Of a stretch of 25,806 nucleotides of DNA, positions 1 through 5,812 are shown piece by piece. The stretch lies in IMG/VR virus record IMGVR_UViG_3300037502_002052, positions 1-25,806 of that record; one strand, given 5' to 3'. The translations under genes were made by a program, and so were the position numbers. The notes under the pieces are model-generated. The model made no database searches. It was not told the origin of the DNA and was given only the letters and a program-made list of their open reading frames with translations. The DNA is from a virus. Positions within the stretch are counted from its first letter, which is position 1. The number at the start of each line of letters is the position of its first letter.

Positions 1-2
1 CC

Positions 3-146
3 GAGCTCGAGCACGAGGAGTTCATGGCGATGCTGGGTCGCGTCATGGATCGGGCCAAGGACCTCGGGATGGACGAGCACTTCATCAACCCGCTGACGGA
101 CATGATGAAGCGTCTCGCATCCAACGCACTTGAGCACCACGCTTAA
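3..146 (+). CDS. C-terminal fragment of an unidentified protein
   Basis: The window opens inside a plus-strand gene whose last 47 codons are visible and end in TAA at 144-146. The fragment is rich in charged residues and methionine and looks helical, with acidic and basic residues alternating. Codon third positions are mostly G or C, as in the other genes here. The start lies before the window. No motif allows a function to be named. It is read in the same direction as the next three small genes and probably belongs to the same transcription unit, with a 52-base gap to the next start. Confidence 0.6.
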   Translation, partial: ELEHEEFMAMLGRVMDRAKDLGMDEHFINPLTDMMKRLASNALEHHA

Positions 147-198
147 TCTCAACAGGGGCGGCGGCAACGTCGCCCCACTCACACAACAGGAGCACACT

Positions 199-486
199 AT
201 GACACAGTTCACTTTCCACACCGACCCGTCACACGGCTGGCTCGAGGTTCCCGTCGTGGACCTGATCGCCATCGGCTTCGCGCCAAGCGACTTCAGCGCC
301 TACAGCTACCGGCAGGGCGATGTCGTCTATCTCGAGGAAGACTGCGACGCGCCGGTCTTTATCCACACCTACGAGGCCAAGGTCGGCCCGCTGTCGGTGG
401 TCGAGAAGTACTCGCACTACACGCACTGGATCAGGTCGCTTCCTCGGATCGAGGTTATCGTGGACGACGGCGACCTGCCATTCTGA
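199..486 (+). CDS. Small hypothetical phage protein with an SSB-like acidic tail
   Basis: 95 residues. ATG at 199 is chosen over an upstream in-frame ATG at 130, because the upstream one overlaps the preceding gene and because AGGAG at 188-192 sits correctly in front of 199. No family is recognised. The body is rich in aromatic residues and contains no cysteine-rich or nucleotide-binding motif. The last residues are DDGDLPF, which resembles the acidic C-terminal tip of single-stranded DNA binding proteins (consensus DDDIPF) that docks replication partners. This is suggestive only. It sits in a short operon-like group with the genes at 535 and 743. Confidence 0.75.
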   Translation: MTQFTFHTDPSHGWLEVPVVDLIAIGFAPSDFSAYSYRQGDVVYLEEDCDAPVFIHTYEAKVGPLSVVEKYSHYTHWIRSLPRIEVIVDDGDLPF

Positions 487-534
487 CAACAACGCCGGGG
501 GCAGCGATGTCCCCGGCCCAACCCGGAGAACAAC

Positions 535-750
535 ATGACAACGATTACCAATCCTGCAGGACCAGAGGCGCAAGCGATGTTCCTGCGGCTGCACCTCGGG
601 CTGATGGCCAAGGGCCTCAAGCACAGCAAGATGTCGGGCACGGCGCTGCTCGGCAAAGTATCCGCACTGACCGGGCGGACCTACAAACGCGGTCAATACA
701 AACTGGCAACCGAAGACCTCAACAAACTCAAGGAGCAAAACAATGGCTAA
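535..750 (+). CDS. Small hypothetical protein
   Basis: 71 residues, starting at ATG 535 after a CCGGAGAAC ribosome-binding-like stretch 5-10 bases upstream. The protein is basic and probably helical, with many lysines in its middle (KGLKHSKMSG, TYKRGQYK) and a short charged tail. It may bind nucleic acid, but there is no diagnostic motif. Its end overlaps the next start by 8 bases, which indicates translational coupling with the 743 gene. A longer alternative frame at 507-1124 is a compositional shadow. Confidence 0.7.
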   Translation: MTTITNPAGPEAQAMFLRLHLGLMAKGLKHSKMSGTALLGKVSALTGRTYKRGQYKLATEDLNKLKEQNNG

Positions 751-1045
751 CCCCTTCGCAAAATCCCGCAAGACCGACGCACCCTACGCCATCTATCAGG
801 CACCGGGCGGATGGGAGTGGCGGGTCCTCAAGACCTACAAGGCACCCGCCAACGAGCTCAAGGACCGCTACGCCCGCTGGATGGTCGCGGCCAAGTCGGA
901 AAACACGTGGGGCGAGTTCGAGATGGGCGACACCTACGCCAACGAGATCATCACCTACGGCAGGCTCGTCGCAGCCACGCCGGAGTGGCTCGAGGCCCAC
1001 GGCAAGCGCTCCAACATCGCAGGCACCATCGAGCGCCTCGGCTAA
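743..1045 (+). CDS. Conserved-looking small phage protein, tryptophan rich
   Basis: 100 residues, with AAGGAG at 731-736 a few bases before the ATG. It contains the aromatic segments YQAPGGWEWRVLKTY and YARWMVAAKS, followed by GDTYANEI. I have the impression of a small uncharacterised phage family with a GWEWRVLKTY core, but cannot name it. It is the last gene of the first plus-strand group and is followed directly by a strong hairpin at 1051-1076. It is probably soluble: no signal peptide or membrane segment is visible. Confidence 0.8.
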   Translation: MANPFAKSRKTDAPYAIYQAPGGWEWRVLKTYKAPANELKDRYARWMVAAKSENTWGEFEMGDTYANEIITYGRLVAATPEWLEAHGKRSNIAGTIERLG

Positions 1046-1050
1046 GAACA

Positions 1051-1088
1051 GAGCGACCCGGGCAACCGGGTCGCTCTACGACCTTTTA
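1051..1088 (+). terminator. Rho-independent terminator candidate with GCAA tetraloop
   Basis: A perfect 11-base-pair stem (1051-1061 with 1066-1076) closes a GCAA loop of the stable GNRA class. It begins 6 bases after the stop of the 743 gene. The following T tract is short (CTTTT at 1083-1087), so termination may be incomplete or the hairpin may also protect the mRNA 3' end. Confidence 0.75.
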
Positions 1089-1092
1089 AAAT

Positions 1093-1156
1093 GGAGTGCG
1101 CTAGTCGCGCACAAGCCATCCTAGAAACGGAGCTCGCTAGTCGCTCGCAAGAGATC
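1093..1156. repeat. Two imperfect 28-base direct repeats
   Basis: 1093-1120 and 1129-1156 match at 22 of 28 positions without gaps and share the core CGCTAGTCGC. The first copy also contains the small inverted repeat GTGCGC/GCGCAC around the TAGTC centre. They lie just after the terminator in a 431-base region without a gene, and could be iterons or operator sites. No function can be assigned from sequence alone. Confidence 0.5.
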
Positions 1157-1238
1157 AGCGGGCCTCTTGCTTACGCACGAGACCCGCGGTCCTCGGCCCT
1201 CGTTCCTCGGGCCTCGGACGTGGAAAAAGCCGCGCGGG

Positions 1239-1322
1239 GCCGCAGAGCCGCAGAGCTTGCGCAATATATAAAAAGCGCGCCGGGCCGCAGAGCAATTAAA
1301 AAACCGCGCGGGGCCGCAGAGC
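1239..1322. repeat. CCGCAGAGC repeat cluster, left copy
   Basis: Four copies of CGCAGAGC (about 1241-1248, 1249-1256, 1286-1293, 1315-1322), each usually preceded by GGGC and separated by the AT islands. The same heptamer core CGCAGAG recurs about eleven times at 2283-2475, on the other side of the 1477-2199 gene. I found no comparable density elsewhere in the window. Confidence 0.65.
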
Positions 1323-1384
1323 CCCGGACCCCGGCCCCCGGACCGCTGCGCAATGTGACAAGCTCCGCGGACCGGGGGCCTTTT

Positions 1385-1416
1385 CACTTGTGCAAAACAA
1401 ACAAGTGTGCTAGATT
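1385..1416 (+). promoter_or_regulatory. Promoter with CACTTGT-N9-ACAAGTG operator
   Basis: An inverted repeat, CACTTGT (1385-1391) and ACAAGTG (1401-1407) with 9 bases between, overlaps a possible promoter: TTGTGC at 1388-1393, a 17-base spacer, then TAGATT at 1411-1416. The same inverted repeat with identical spacing occurs at 4075-4097 before another plus-strand unit. A repressor or activator dimer bound here would cover the promoter. It precedes the 1477 gene by about 60 bases. Confidence 0.5.
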
Positions 1417-1476
1417 TCTCTGGCATCGGGGCTTGAACCCCGGGCCTTTGGCAAACGGAAAAAGGAGAACGGCGAA

Positions 1477-2199
1477 ATGAAAAAGGGTCTTGGTACGCGG
1501 GCGGGGGAAACAATTTCGAAAGGCGTGATCTACCGGGGGCCGTCGCTGATCGACGGCGCGCCTATTGTGGTGGTCGCGGTCTATTCCAAGCGGAACAAAA
1601 AGACGGGCGGCATGGTTCAGACATACATCATTCGGGAAGATATCAACCCGCTTGAGGCCAGCAAAACCGGGGCCGATTTCTCAATCTGTGGCACTTGTGT
1701 GCACCGGGGCACACCAACGGCGGACCCGGCCGCAAAACAAGCAAAAGAGCGCGATTGCTACGTGCTGCTAGGGCAAGGGCCGCTAGTAGTTTTTCGCGCG
1801 TATCATCGGGGCGTCTACGGCGTAGCAGACCCGGCCGCTATCGGGCGCGGCCGCATGGTCAGGCTTGGAACCTACGGGGACCCGGCCGCCGTGCCGTCGC
1901 ATGTATGGGATGCGCTTTTGTCAGAAGCCGCAGGGTGGACCGGATACAGCCATCAATCGGGATATCGGCCAGAAATTGTCATGCAATCGGCCGACACCTA
2001 CGGGCAAGCGCTGATCTTCTGGCAAGCCGGGGCCCGCACGTTTCGCGTGGTGCAGAACGTCTCAGAAATCGATCCTTCCCGGGAAGTGCTTTGCCCGGCC
2101 AGCAAGGAAGCGGGCAAGCGCACGACGTGCGAAGCTTGCAAGCTTTGCGCCGGGCTTGCGACGCGCTCTCCTAAATCCGTTGCTATCGTGCAGCATTGA
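1477..2199 (+). CDS. Cysteine-containing phage protein of unknown function (DUF7227-like)
   Basis: 240 residues. ATG 1477 follows AAAAAGGAG at 1459-1467. Two cysteine groups stand out: SICGTCVHRG with a later DCYV, and near the C-terminus CPASKEAGKRTTC-x2-C-x2-C, both compatible with metal or iron-sulfur binding. The segment MVQTYIIREDINP followed by the SICGTC block resembles an uncharacterised phage/plasmid family that I remember as DUF7227; a profile search would settle this. The gene stands alone, with its own promoter/operator (1385-1416) and terminator (2243-2272), and is flanked on both sides by CGCAGAG repeats, like a moron-type cassette. No membrane segments are apparent. Confidence 0.8.
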   Translation: MKKGLGTRAGETISKGVIYRGPSLIDGAPIVVVAVYSKRNKKTGGMVQTYIIREDINPLEASKTGADFSICGTCVHRGTPTADPAAKQAKERDCYVLLGQGPLVVFRAYHRGVYGVADPAAIGRGRMVRLGTYGDPAAVPSHVWDALLSEAAGWTGYSHQSGYRPEIVMQSADTYGQALIFWQAGARTFRVVQNVSEIDPSREVLCPASKEAGKRTTCEACKLCAGLATRSPKSVAIVQH

Positions 2200-2242
2200 T
2201 TTGCCGCGCCGCGCCCATATCCGCCCGGGCGCGGCCACCTTG

Positions 2243-2272
2243 CCCCCGGCGCTTAGGCGTCGGGGGTCTTTT
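2243..2272 (+). terminator. Rho-independent terminator after the 1477 gene
   Basis: A 10-base-pair stem (2243-2252 with 2257-2266, one G-U pair) with loop TTAG is followed by TCTTTT. It serves the plus-strand cassette. The minus-strand nuclease gene ends inside this hairpin (its stop codon is at 2253-2255), so the two units converge on the same structure. Confidence 0.75.
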
Positions 2273-2690
2273 CCGTTCCACCCGCAGAGCGCAGAGCCGC
2301 AGAGCTCCGCTCAGCGTTGAGCCGCAGAGCATCGGCGCAGAGCAGGCGCAGAGCATCGGCCATGCTGTCAGACTCGATCAGCGCGGGGCCGCAGAGCAGG
2401 CCCGCAGAGGCCGTAGGAGAGGGCGCAGAGGCCCTCCATATTTTGACGTAGGGTGGGTGCGCAAAGCCGCAGAGCACGTATGAGAGGCCACCGCATGAAG
2501 CCTGCCGCGCGTGCCACGCGGCCTGCTGCGGGCGCAGAGAAACGCCATCTGTTTTCGAGGCTTTCAGTTCGACCCAAAAGCTCACCCCGGGGATACAAAT
2601 ATGCACGTCAGGAATACCGCCGCCGTGGCGGTTCTCAATCCTCGTCGCGTGACACTTCGGGGGCAGATATTTCCGCATATTTGCCCACAC
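2253..2690 (-). CDS. PD-(D/E)XK nuclease, VRR-NUC-like
   Basis: Starting from GTG at 2690 (ATG at 2678 is the alternative) it has 145 residues. The nuclease signature is clear: E19 in RIEN, GIPDV with D28, E41 and K43 in WVELK, then Q55 in a LRPQQAAW helix. This order fits VRR-NUC / Holliday-resolvase-like PD-(D/E)XK enzymes, which cut branched or damaged DNA and are common in phage packaging or replication clusters. The start overlaps the end of the small terminase gene by about 55 bases; ATG 2777 would overlap by 143 and is less likely. The last 50 or so residues derive from the CGCAGAG repeats and are probably not part of the catalytic fold. The stop lies in the terminator of the opposing gene. 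Confidence 0.75.
   Translation of the reverse strand: MWANMRKYLPPKCHATRIENRHGGGIPDVHICIPGVSFWVELKASKTDGVSLRPQQAAWHARQASCGGLSYVLCGFAHPPYVKIWRASAPSPTASAGLLCGPALIESDSMADALRLLCADALRLNAERSSAALRSAGGTEKTPDA
2283..2475. repeat. CGCAGAG repeat cluster, right copy
   Basis: About eleven copies of CGCAGAG or CGCAGAGC lie within 193 bases at irregular spacing, partly in longer units such as GCGCAGAGCATCGGC. Read on the minus strand they code for the C-terminal third of the nuclease, giving repeated ADALRL-type residues. Irregular spacing rules out a CRISPR array. Replication slippage or spread of a short mobile repeat could explain the cluster. Confidence 0.65.
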
Positions 2691-3276
2691 CTTTGCTTCT
2701 GGTCCGGCCACTGGGCACCTCCGTGTATTCGGCATCGACGATGAAAGCCTGCGGGTATTTCTGCTGCAACTCCGCAAGGCGGGCGGTGATCTGGTCGCGT
2801 GTCATCTGGTCGATGGTGTTGACGTTCTCGCGACGGTCAACCGTCAGGCCCCCGAGTGCCGATCTGATCTTCTCCGCGTTGATGGCGGCAGAAAACTGGC
2901 TGGCCTCTTCGGCCCCGCGTGACAGCTTGTACAGCCGTTCAAGCTGGCCGGACAGGCTGACACCGTACAGCCGCTCCTTCTCGTCCCGAAGCTGGGATAT
3001 GTATCGAGGGATGTGCGGGAAGGACGACCCGTTCAGAAGCTTGGTGGCGATATCGCTGGCAGCGTTGGGGCTGTACCCCGCCTGCCTCGCGCATTCGGTG
3101 GCCGTCAGCCTGCCTTCAACATACAGTTCGCAGAACGTGCGCTGCCTGACAGTAATCTCCCGGCCGTACTCTTCCTCAAGCTCAAGCTCGAAGGCGGACT
3201 TCAAGAGAGGGGCAGCATCGACCGTCTTGTCAAACTTCGCACGGGGCACAGGTCCCGGCTTTTTACGCTCGGCCAT
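2635..3276 (-). CDS. terS: Terminase small subunit
   Basis: 213 residues, ATG at 3276 with GGAGG just upstream on the minus strand. The segment ITVRQRTFCELYVEGRLTAT followed by AGYSPNAA and a KLLNGSS helix is the classic helix-turn-helix pattern of small terminase subunits, which recognise the packaging site and load the large subunit. The N-terminus is basic (MAERKKPGPVPR); the middle contains long charged helices suited to oligomerisation. It is followed on the same strand by the nuclease, but no large terminase subunit lies nearby, which is unusual because terS and terL are normally adjacent. The upstream region 3277-3733 may carry its promoter and possibly the pac site. Confidence 0.85.
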   Translation of the reverse strand: MAERKKPGPVPRAKFDKTVDAAPLLKSAFELELEEEYGREITVRQRTFCELYVEGRLTATECARQAGYSPNAASDIATKLLNGSSFPHIPRYISQLRDEKERLYGVSLSGQLERLYKLSRGAEEASQFSAAINAEKIRSALGGLTVDRRENVNTIDQMTRDQITARLAELQQKYPQAFIVDAEYTEVPSGRTRSKGVGKYAEISAPEVSRDED

Positions 3277-3350
3277 GTATCAACCTCCAACTTGTGGTAT
3301 TCCCACAACTCTACAGCGCCAAAAGCGGGCTGGCAAGGTGGGGCAAAGTC

Positions 3351-3610
3351 GAGTTTCCCTTATAGGCCCGTAGCTCCCAGCGTCATTTCAACCGTTTCAA
3401 CAACGCTCAGGGACAGGGCAGGGTAGAGAAGTTGCTGACTATTTCCGCTTGTTTGTAAAGCCGATACGTTCAAAAAACGTGTTTGTAAAGGCTGGAATCC
3501 CTTATTTATAAGGGTGAAATCCATAAATTTTACGCCAAAAGGTTTTTTTTCCTCCGATCAGCGTGAGCTTCACACTCACGCTGGAGTCCACGGCAGTATA
3601 AGGGAAACTC
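3351..3610. repeat. Perfect 14-base inverted repeat, arms far apart
   Basis: GAGTTTCCCTTATA at 3351-3364 recurs on the opposite strand at 3610-3597, so the two copies point towards each other. The core CCCTTAT also forms both halves of the palindrome at 3499-3514, giving four copies in mirror arrangement. Each outer copy points towards the transcription unit lying beyond the other one, as divergent promoter elements would. Confidence 0.7.
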
Positions 3611-3657
3611 GCGAAGCACCAAGGCCCGAGGCCCAAGAACCACCCCACCTCCCCCTC

Positions 3658-3691
3658 TTGACACAGAACCACGGATGTTTGTTAGTAACAA
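3658..3691 (+). promoter_or_regulatory. Promoter/operator candidate before the 3734 gene
   Basis: A consensus -35 box TTGACA (3658-3663) is followed by the small palindrome TTGTT-AGT-AACAA (3679-3691), which continues into GTGC. The AACAAGTGC end resembles the right arm of the operators at 1401 and 4091. The -10 box is poor, so activation or a different sigma factor may be needed. Confidence 0.4.
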
Positions 3692-3733
3692 GTGCAACAC
3701 AACCCTACAACCTAGACCCAAGGACCGCAGCCA

Positions 3734-4060
3734 ATGCTTCTCCTAATCTCCTCCGACCACCGCATCCCTGCCAGCAAGGCTTTGCGTCGTGCGCGTCTGG
3801 AGCATGGCGGCGACCTGCCTCCGCCTCCGGGCTTCACCCACACTATCGAGGTATCGGGCGACGATCCCACGTCTGGCTTTGGCGCTGTCTTGGACGCCAT
3901 GGTGGTGGGGGAGAGCGTGTTTGTCCCAGTGCCGAGAACCGAGGGGAACGGGCATCGGGCCCGGATCATGAGCGCGGCGCGTCGCAGGCAGGTTGCCGTG
4001 CTGACGCGGTCGGGCACTGAGGGCCAGACGTATGGCATGCGGGTCTGGCGCTTATCCTGA
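3734..4060 (+). CDS. Small hypothetical phage protein
   Basis: 108 residues, ATG at 3734 after AAGGACC (3720-3726). The layout LDAMVVGESVFVPVP, then RRRQVAVLTRSGTEG and a C-terminal GMRVWRLS, resembles a small recurrent phage family with a conserved GESVFVP and terminal RVWR. I cannot name it securely. The protein is basic in its second half and could bind nucleic acid. It is the first gene of the long rightward run, preceded by its own TTGACA promoter candidate and followed by a second promoter at 4065 that separates it from the rest. Confidence 0.7.
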   Translation: MLLLISSDHRIPASKALRRARLEHGGDLPPPPGFTHTIEVSGDDPTSGFGAVLDAMVVGESVFVPVPRTEGNGHRARIMSAARRRQVAVLTRSGTEGQTYGMRVWRLS

Positions 4061-4064
4061 CCCC

Positions 4065-4097
4065 TTGACACCCGCACTTGTTTATTTTACACAAGTA
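4065..4097 (+). promoter_or_regulatory. Promoter with CACTTGT-N9-ACAAGTA operator
   Basis: TTGACA at 4065-4070 is a consensus -35 box; 17 bases later lies TACACA (4088-4093). The inverted repeat CACTTGT (4075-4081) and ACAAGTA (4091-4097), separated by 9 bases, overlaps the spacer and the -10 position. This is the same element as at 1385-1407. It probably drives the 4131-9212 run and lets one DNA-binding protein control both units. Confidence 0.6.
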
Positions 4098-4130
4098 GCA
4101 CTTTCAACCTAAACCAAACGGAGAACCAGA

Positions 4131-4355
4131 ATGTCTGACAAGACGATCACTCTTACCATGTCTTTGCGCCATGCGCGCACTGTGCTCGACTGCATCGACG
4201 CCGACATGGACCTGAGCACTCACGAACGCCCCGACTATCAGGACATCGACGAGATGGCGCATTATCTGCGCCGCGCCGAGGCTCGGATGATGCTCAAGTT
4301 TGCCATTCAGGATGCTACCGAGGACCAAGAGCCGCGGACCGAGGAGGCTGTGTGA
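4131..4355 (+). CDS. Small acidic helical protein
   Basis: 74 residues, ATG 4131 preceded by CGGAGAACC. Acidic and predicted helical (MSLRHARTVLDCIDADMDL, MAHYLRRAEARMMLKFAIQ). No motif is recognised. It ends at TGA 4353-4355, whose last base is the first base of the next ATG, so the two genes are translationally coupled. It is the first gene after the 4065 promoter. Confidence 0.75.
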   Translation: MSDKTITLTMSLRHARTVLDCIDADMDLSTHERPDYQDIDEMAHYLRRAEARMMLKFAIQDATEDQEPRTEEAV

Positions 4356-4537
4356 TGACCCACTACAAACCATGCCCAGAATGCGAGGGCCAAGGAACGG
4401 TGCTCTACGAGCGCGTCTTCACCCACAACTACGGCCGCGACGTGGGCTTCATCGAGGAATACGAGGACGCCTGCGAAAACTGCGGCGGCACGGGGCAGAT
4501 CGAGGATGATGGATACGACGAAGAGGAGGACGAGTGA
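4355..4537 (+). CDS. Small zinc-ribbon protein with DnaJ-type cysteine motifs
   Basis: 60 residues. ATG 4355 overlaps the preceding stop; a GTG one codon earlier (4352) is possible. It contains CPECEGQG near the N-terminus and CENCGGTG further on, the two CxxCxGxG motifs of the DnaJ zinc finger, which should bind one zinc ion. There is no J domain, so it is a stand-alone ribbon as often seen in phage early regions, perhaps contacting host chaperones or nucleic acid. The tail is strongly acidic (DDGYDEEEDE). It ends in a TGATG overlap with the next gene. Confidence 0.8.
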   Translation: MTHYKPCPECEGQGTVLYERVFTHNYGRDVGFIEEYEDACENCGGTGQIEDDGYDEEEDE

Positions 4538-4770
4538 TGGCCAAGTGGGAACTGGACTGCACCGCCGAGAACCAAGGTCCGAGGCCCGGGGAAATCCGCG
4601 CGGTAAACTACGTGGACGGCTTCACCACGCCGGAGGACGCCTTTGGCAACAAGGGCTATCCCATGCCGCTGGTCAAGCACCGCATCGAGCAGTTCTGGGA
4701 TGGCAAGTGGGCACCCATCAAGGTCTACCACGACCCGGGGAACGGGAAGCTGGAGAGGATCAAGCAATGA
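4537..4770 (+). CDS. Small hypothetical protein
   Basis: 77 residues, ATG 4537 in a TGATG overlap with the upstream stop. The protein is rich in Pro, Gly, Trp and Tyr with little helix (for example YVDGFTTPEDAFGNKGYPMP, QFWDGKWAPIKVY) and looks like a compact beta domain. I do not recognise the family. One copy of the dispersed CCAAGGTCCGAGG motif lies inside it (4572-4584) and encodes NQGPRP. Its stop overlaps the next start by 4 bases (ATGA). Confidence 0.75.
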   Translation: MAKWELDCTAENQGPRPGEIRAVNYVDGFTTPEDAFGNKGYPMPLVKHRIEQFWDGKWAPIKVYHDPGNGKLERIKQ

Positions 4771-5642
4771 CCAAGGTCCGAGAGCCAAGCTCCGTTGTCG
4801 AGATGGCGGAGATGTGCCGGAAGGCGCAGTCTCTGGTAAAGAACATGGTAGGAGTGACAGAGGACGACATCGCCACGGCTGCAGACGTGTACAACGCACT
4901 GGGGGCATGCGACTTCTATCAACTTGATAACAATGTCGCTCGGGCGGTTGACCGGGTGTATGAGCAAACATACGGCGGGAAGACCACTGACGAAATTATC
5001 TTGGACGAGGACTGCCGCTTGCCGTCAGACATCTGCGCGTTCTGGTCTCCCGGCTCCAAGATATCTTTCACGGGAAGGGCGGACAACCTGCCGTTCATGT
5101 ACCTTGCCTTTGCCGACCCTGATGGATCAGGAAAGAACCTAGTCTTTCTCATATCCCCGTACTTTGGGGCCTTGTTTATGGGATCGTATCAGGTCGGTGT
5201 TGAGGAGCCCCTTCTTATTTCTGGCCTCACAGCCGGGGAGGACGAAGCGCAACAGCAAGTCCACACCATGAACGTCCTGACCGTCGCAACGATGTGTTCC
5301 CTCCTGAACCAGCCCTCGTTCACCAAGCGTGAGCCCGCAGGGTCGAGGCAGGAGCGCCGCGCTGCCAAGCGCAGCGGGGGCTACGCCACTGACGCATGGC
5401 ACAAGATCACGTGGAACATTGGCGAAGAGGTCAAGGCCAAGCTCACCCGCGACGAGCCTGTGCGCTGCATGCCCCTGCACTACACGCGGGGGCACTGGCG
5501 CAGGGCCGAGGAGGGCTGGAAGAATACCACCCAGCGCAAGGACGGCCTCTGGTATCAGTGGATTGAGGGCTTCTGGTCGGGGCACCCGGCCTTTGGCATC
5601 AAGAAATCGTATCACGCACCAAAGATGGGAGACGCAGCATGA
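4767..5642 (+). CDS. Hypothetical phage protein, about 290 residues
   Basis: 291 residues from ATG 4767 (ATGA overlap); an open frame extending back to 4506 is not needed. The N-terminal half is acidic and mixed alpha/beta, with a hydrophobic stretch LVFLISPYFGALFMGSYQVGV that is probably core rather than membrane. The C-terminal third carries RCMPLHYTRGHWRRAEEGW followed by WIEGFWSGHPAFGIKKSYHAPK, a pattern of His, Arg and Trp seen in an uncharacterised phage family with an HxxRGHW core. A linker rich in Arg and Ala (RQERRAAKR) separates the halves. Function is unknown; its position suggests an early gene. Confidence 0.75.
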   Translation: MTKVREPSSVVEMAEMCRKAQSLVKNMVGVTEDDIATAADVYNALGACDFYQLDNNVARAVDRVYEQTYGGKTTDEIILDEDCRLPSDICAFWSPGSKISFTGRADNLPFMYLAFADPDGSGKNLVFLISPYFGALFMGSYQVGVEEPLLISGLTAGEDEAQQQVHTMNVLTVATMCSLLNQPSFTKREPAGSRQERRAAKRSGGYATDAWHKITWNIGEEVKAKLTRDEPVRCMPLHYTRGHWRRAEEGWKNTTQRKDGLWYQWIEGFWSGHPAFGIKKSYHAPKMGDAA

Positions 5643-5812
5643 CAGACCGCACCCTCACCCCCGAAGTCTACGGCGACTTCGGGCTGTTCATGGAACAGAT
5701 GGGCCTGCGCCCGAAGCACATCGAAAATACTAAGACAACCCCCCAGTCTAAGGTTTATCCCAAAGAGGAGACCAGCGACTGGTACAAGCAAGGCAAGGAG
5801 TGCCCGTTTTGA
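5639..5812 (+). CDS. Short hypothetical protein
   Basis: 57 residues, from the ATG at 5639 overlapping the stop of the previous gene (ATGA) to TGA at 5810-5812. GGGAG precedes the start. Residues are mostly polar with several Lys and Thr; the end reads KQGKECPF. No family is recognised. The 4-base overlap at its start and the start-stop overlap with the next gene make it very likely to be a real member of the operon. Confidence 0.65.
   Translation: MTDRTLTPEVYGDFGLFMEQMGLRPKHIENTKTTPQSKVYPKEETSDWYKQGKECPF

Larger units (their letters stand above)
1046..1476. other. Intergenic region rich in short GC repeats with small AT islands
   Basis: This 431-base stretch holds the terminator at 1051, the paired 28-base repeats, a run of CCTCGG/CCCTCG words at 1188-1220, four CCGCAGAGC copies (1239-1322), two short AT-rich islands (ATATATAAAAA near 1263 and AATTAAAAAA near 1294), and the promoter/operator before 1477. 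Open frames that cross it read the repeats in low-complexity fashion (for example Arg/Ala/Pro-rich), and I do not consider them genes. The combination of repeats and AT islands would also suit a replication origin. Confidence 0.5.
3277..3733. promoter_or_regulatory. Divergent regulatory region with symmetric repeats
   Basis: This 457-base region separates terS (minus) from the 3734 operon (plus). It contains a perfect 14-base inverted pair (3351-3364 and 3597-3610), a palindrome CCCTTAT-TT-ATAAGGG (3499-3514), a direct repeat GTTTGTAAAG (3451-3460 and 3481-3490), a small hairpin ACGTT/AACGT (3466-3480), a 9-base-pair stem (3559-3567 with 3575-3583), and a TTGACA box at 3658-3663. It is much more AT-rich than its surroundings between about 3430 and 3550. 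Divergent promoters, a packaging site or an origin are all possible. I see no convincing gene; the open frame at 3514-4020 is a shadow. Confidence 0.65.

Noticed and set aside
1427-1442. tRNA T-arm-like hairpin (GGTTCAAGCCC on the minus strand) as a tRNA fragment or attP core
   Set aside because: The CGGGG/CCCCG stem leaves a 6-base loop, the alternative 7-base loop breaks pairing, and no other tRNA arm or integrase is nearby.
1121-1513. Minus-strand open frames of 130 and 60 codons in the intergenic repeats
   Set aside because: They are low-complexity translations of the GC repeats and run against the promoter and start of the 1477 gene.
2283-2475. CRISPR-like array
   Set aside because: The repeats are only 7-10 bases, irregularly spaced, and partly coding.
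2453-3373. 306-codon plus-strand open frame across terS
   Set aside because: It is Ser/Arg-rich antisense translation of terS and the nuclease, without motif or start signal.
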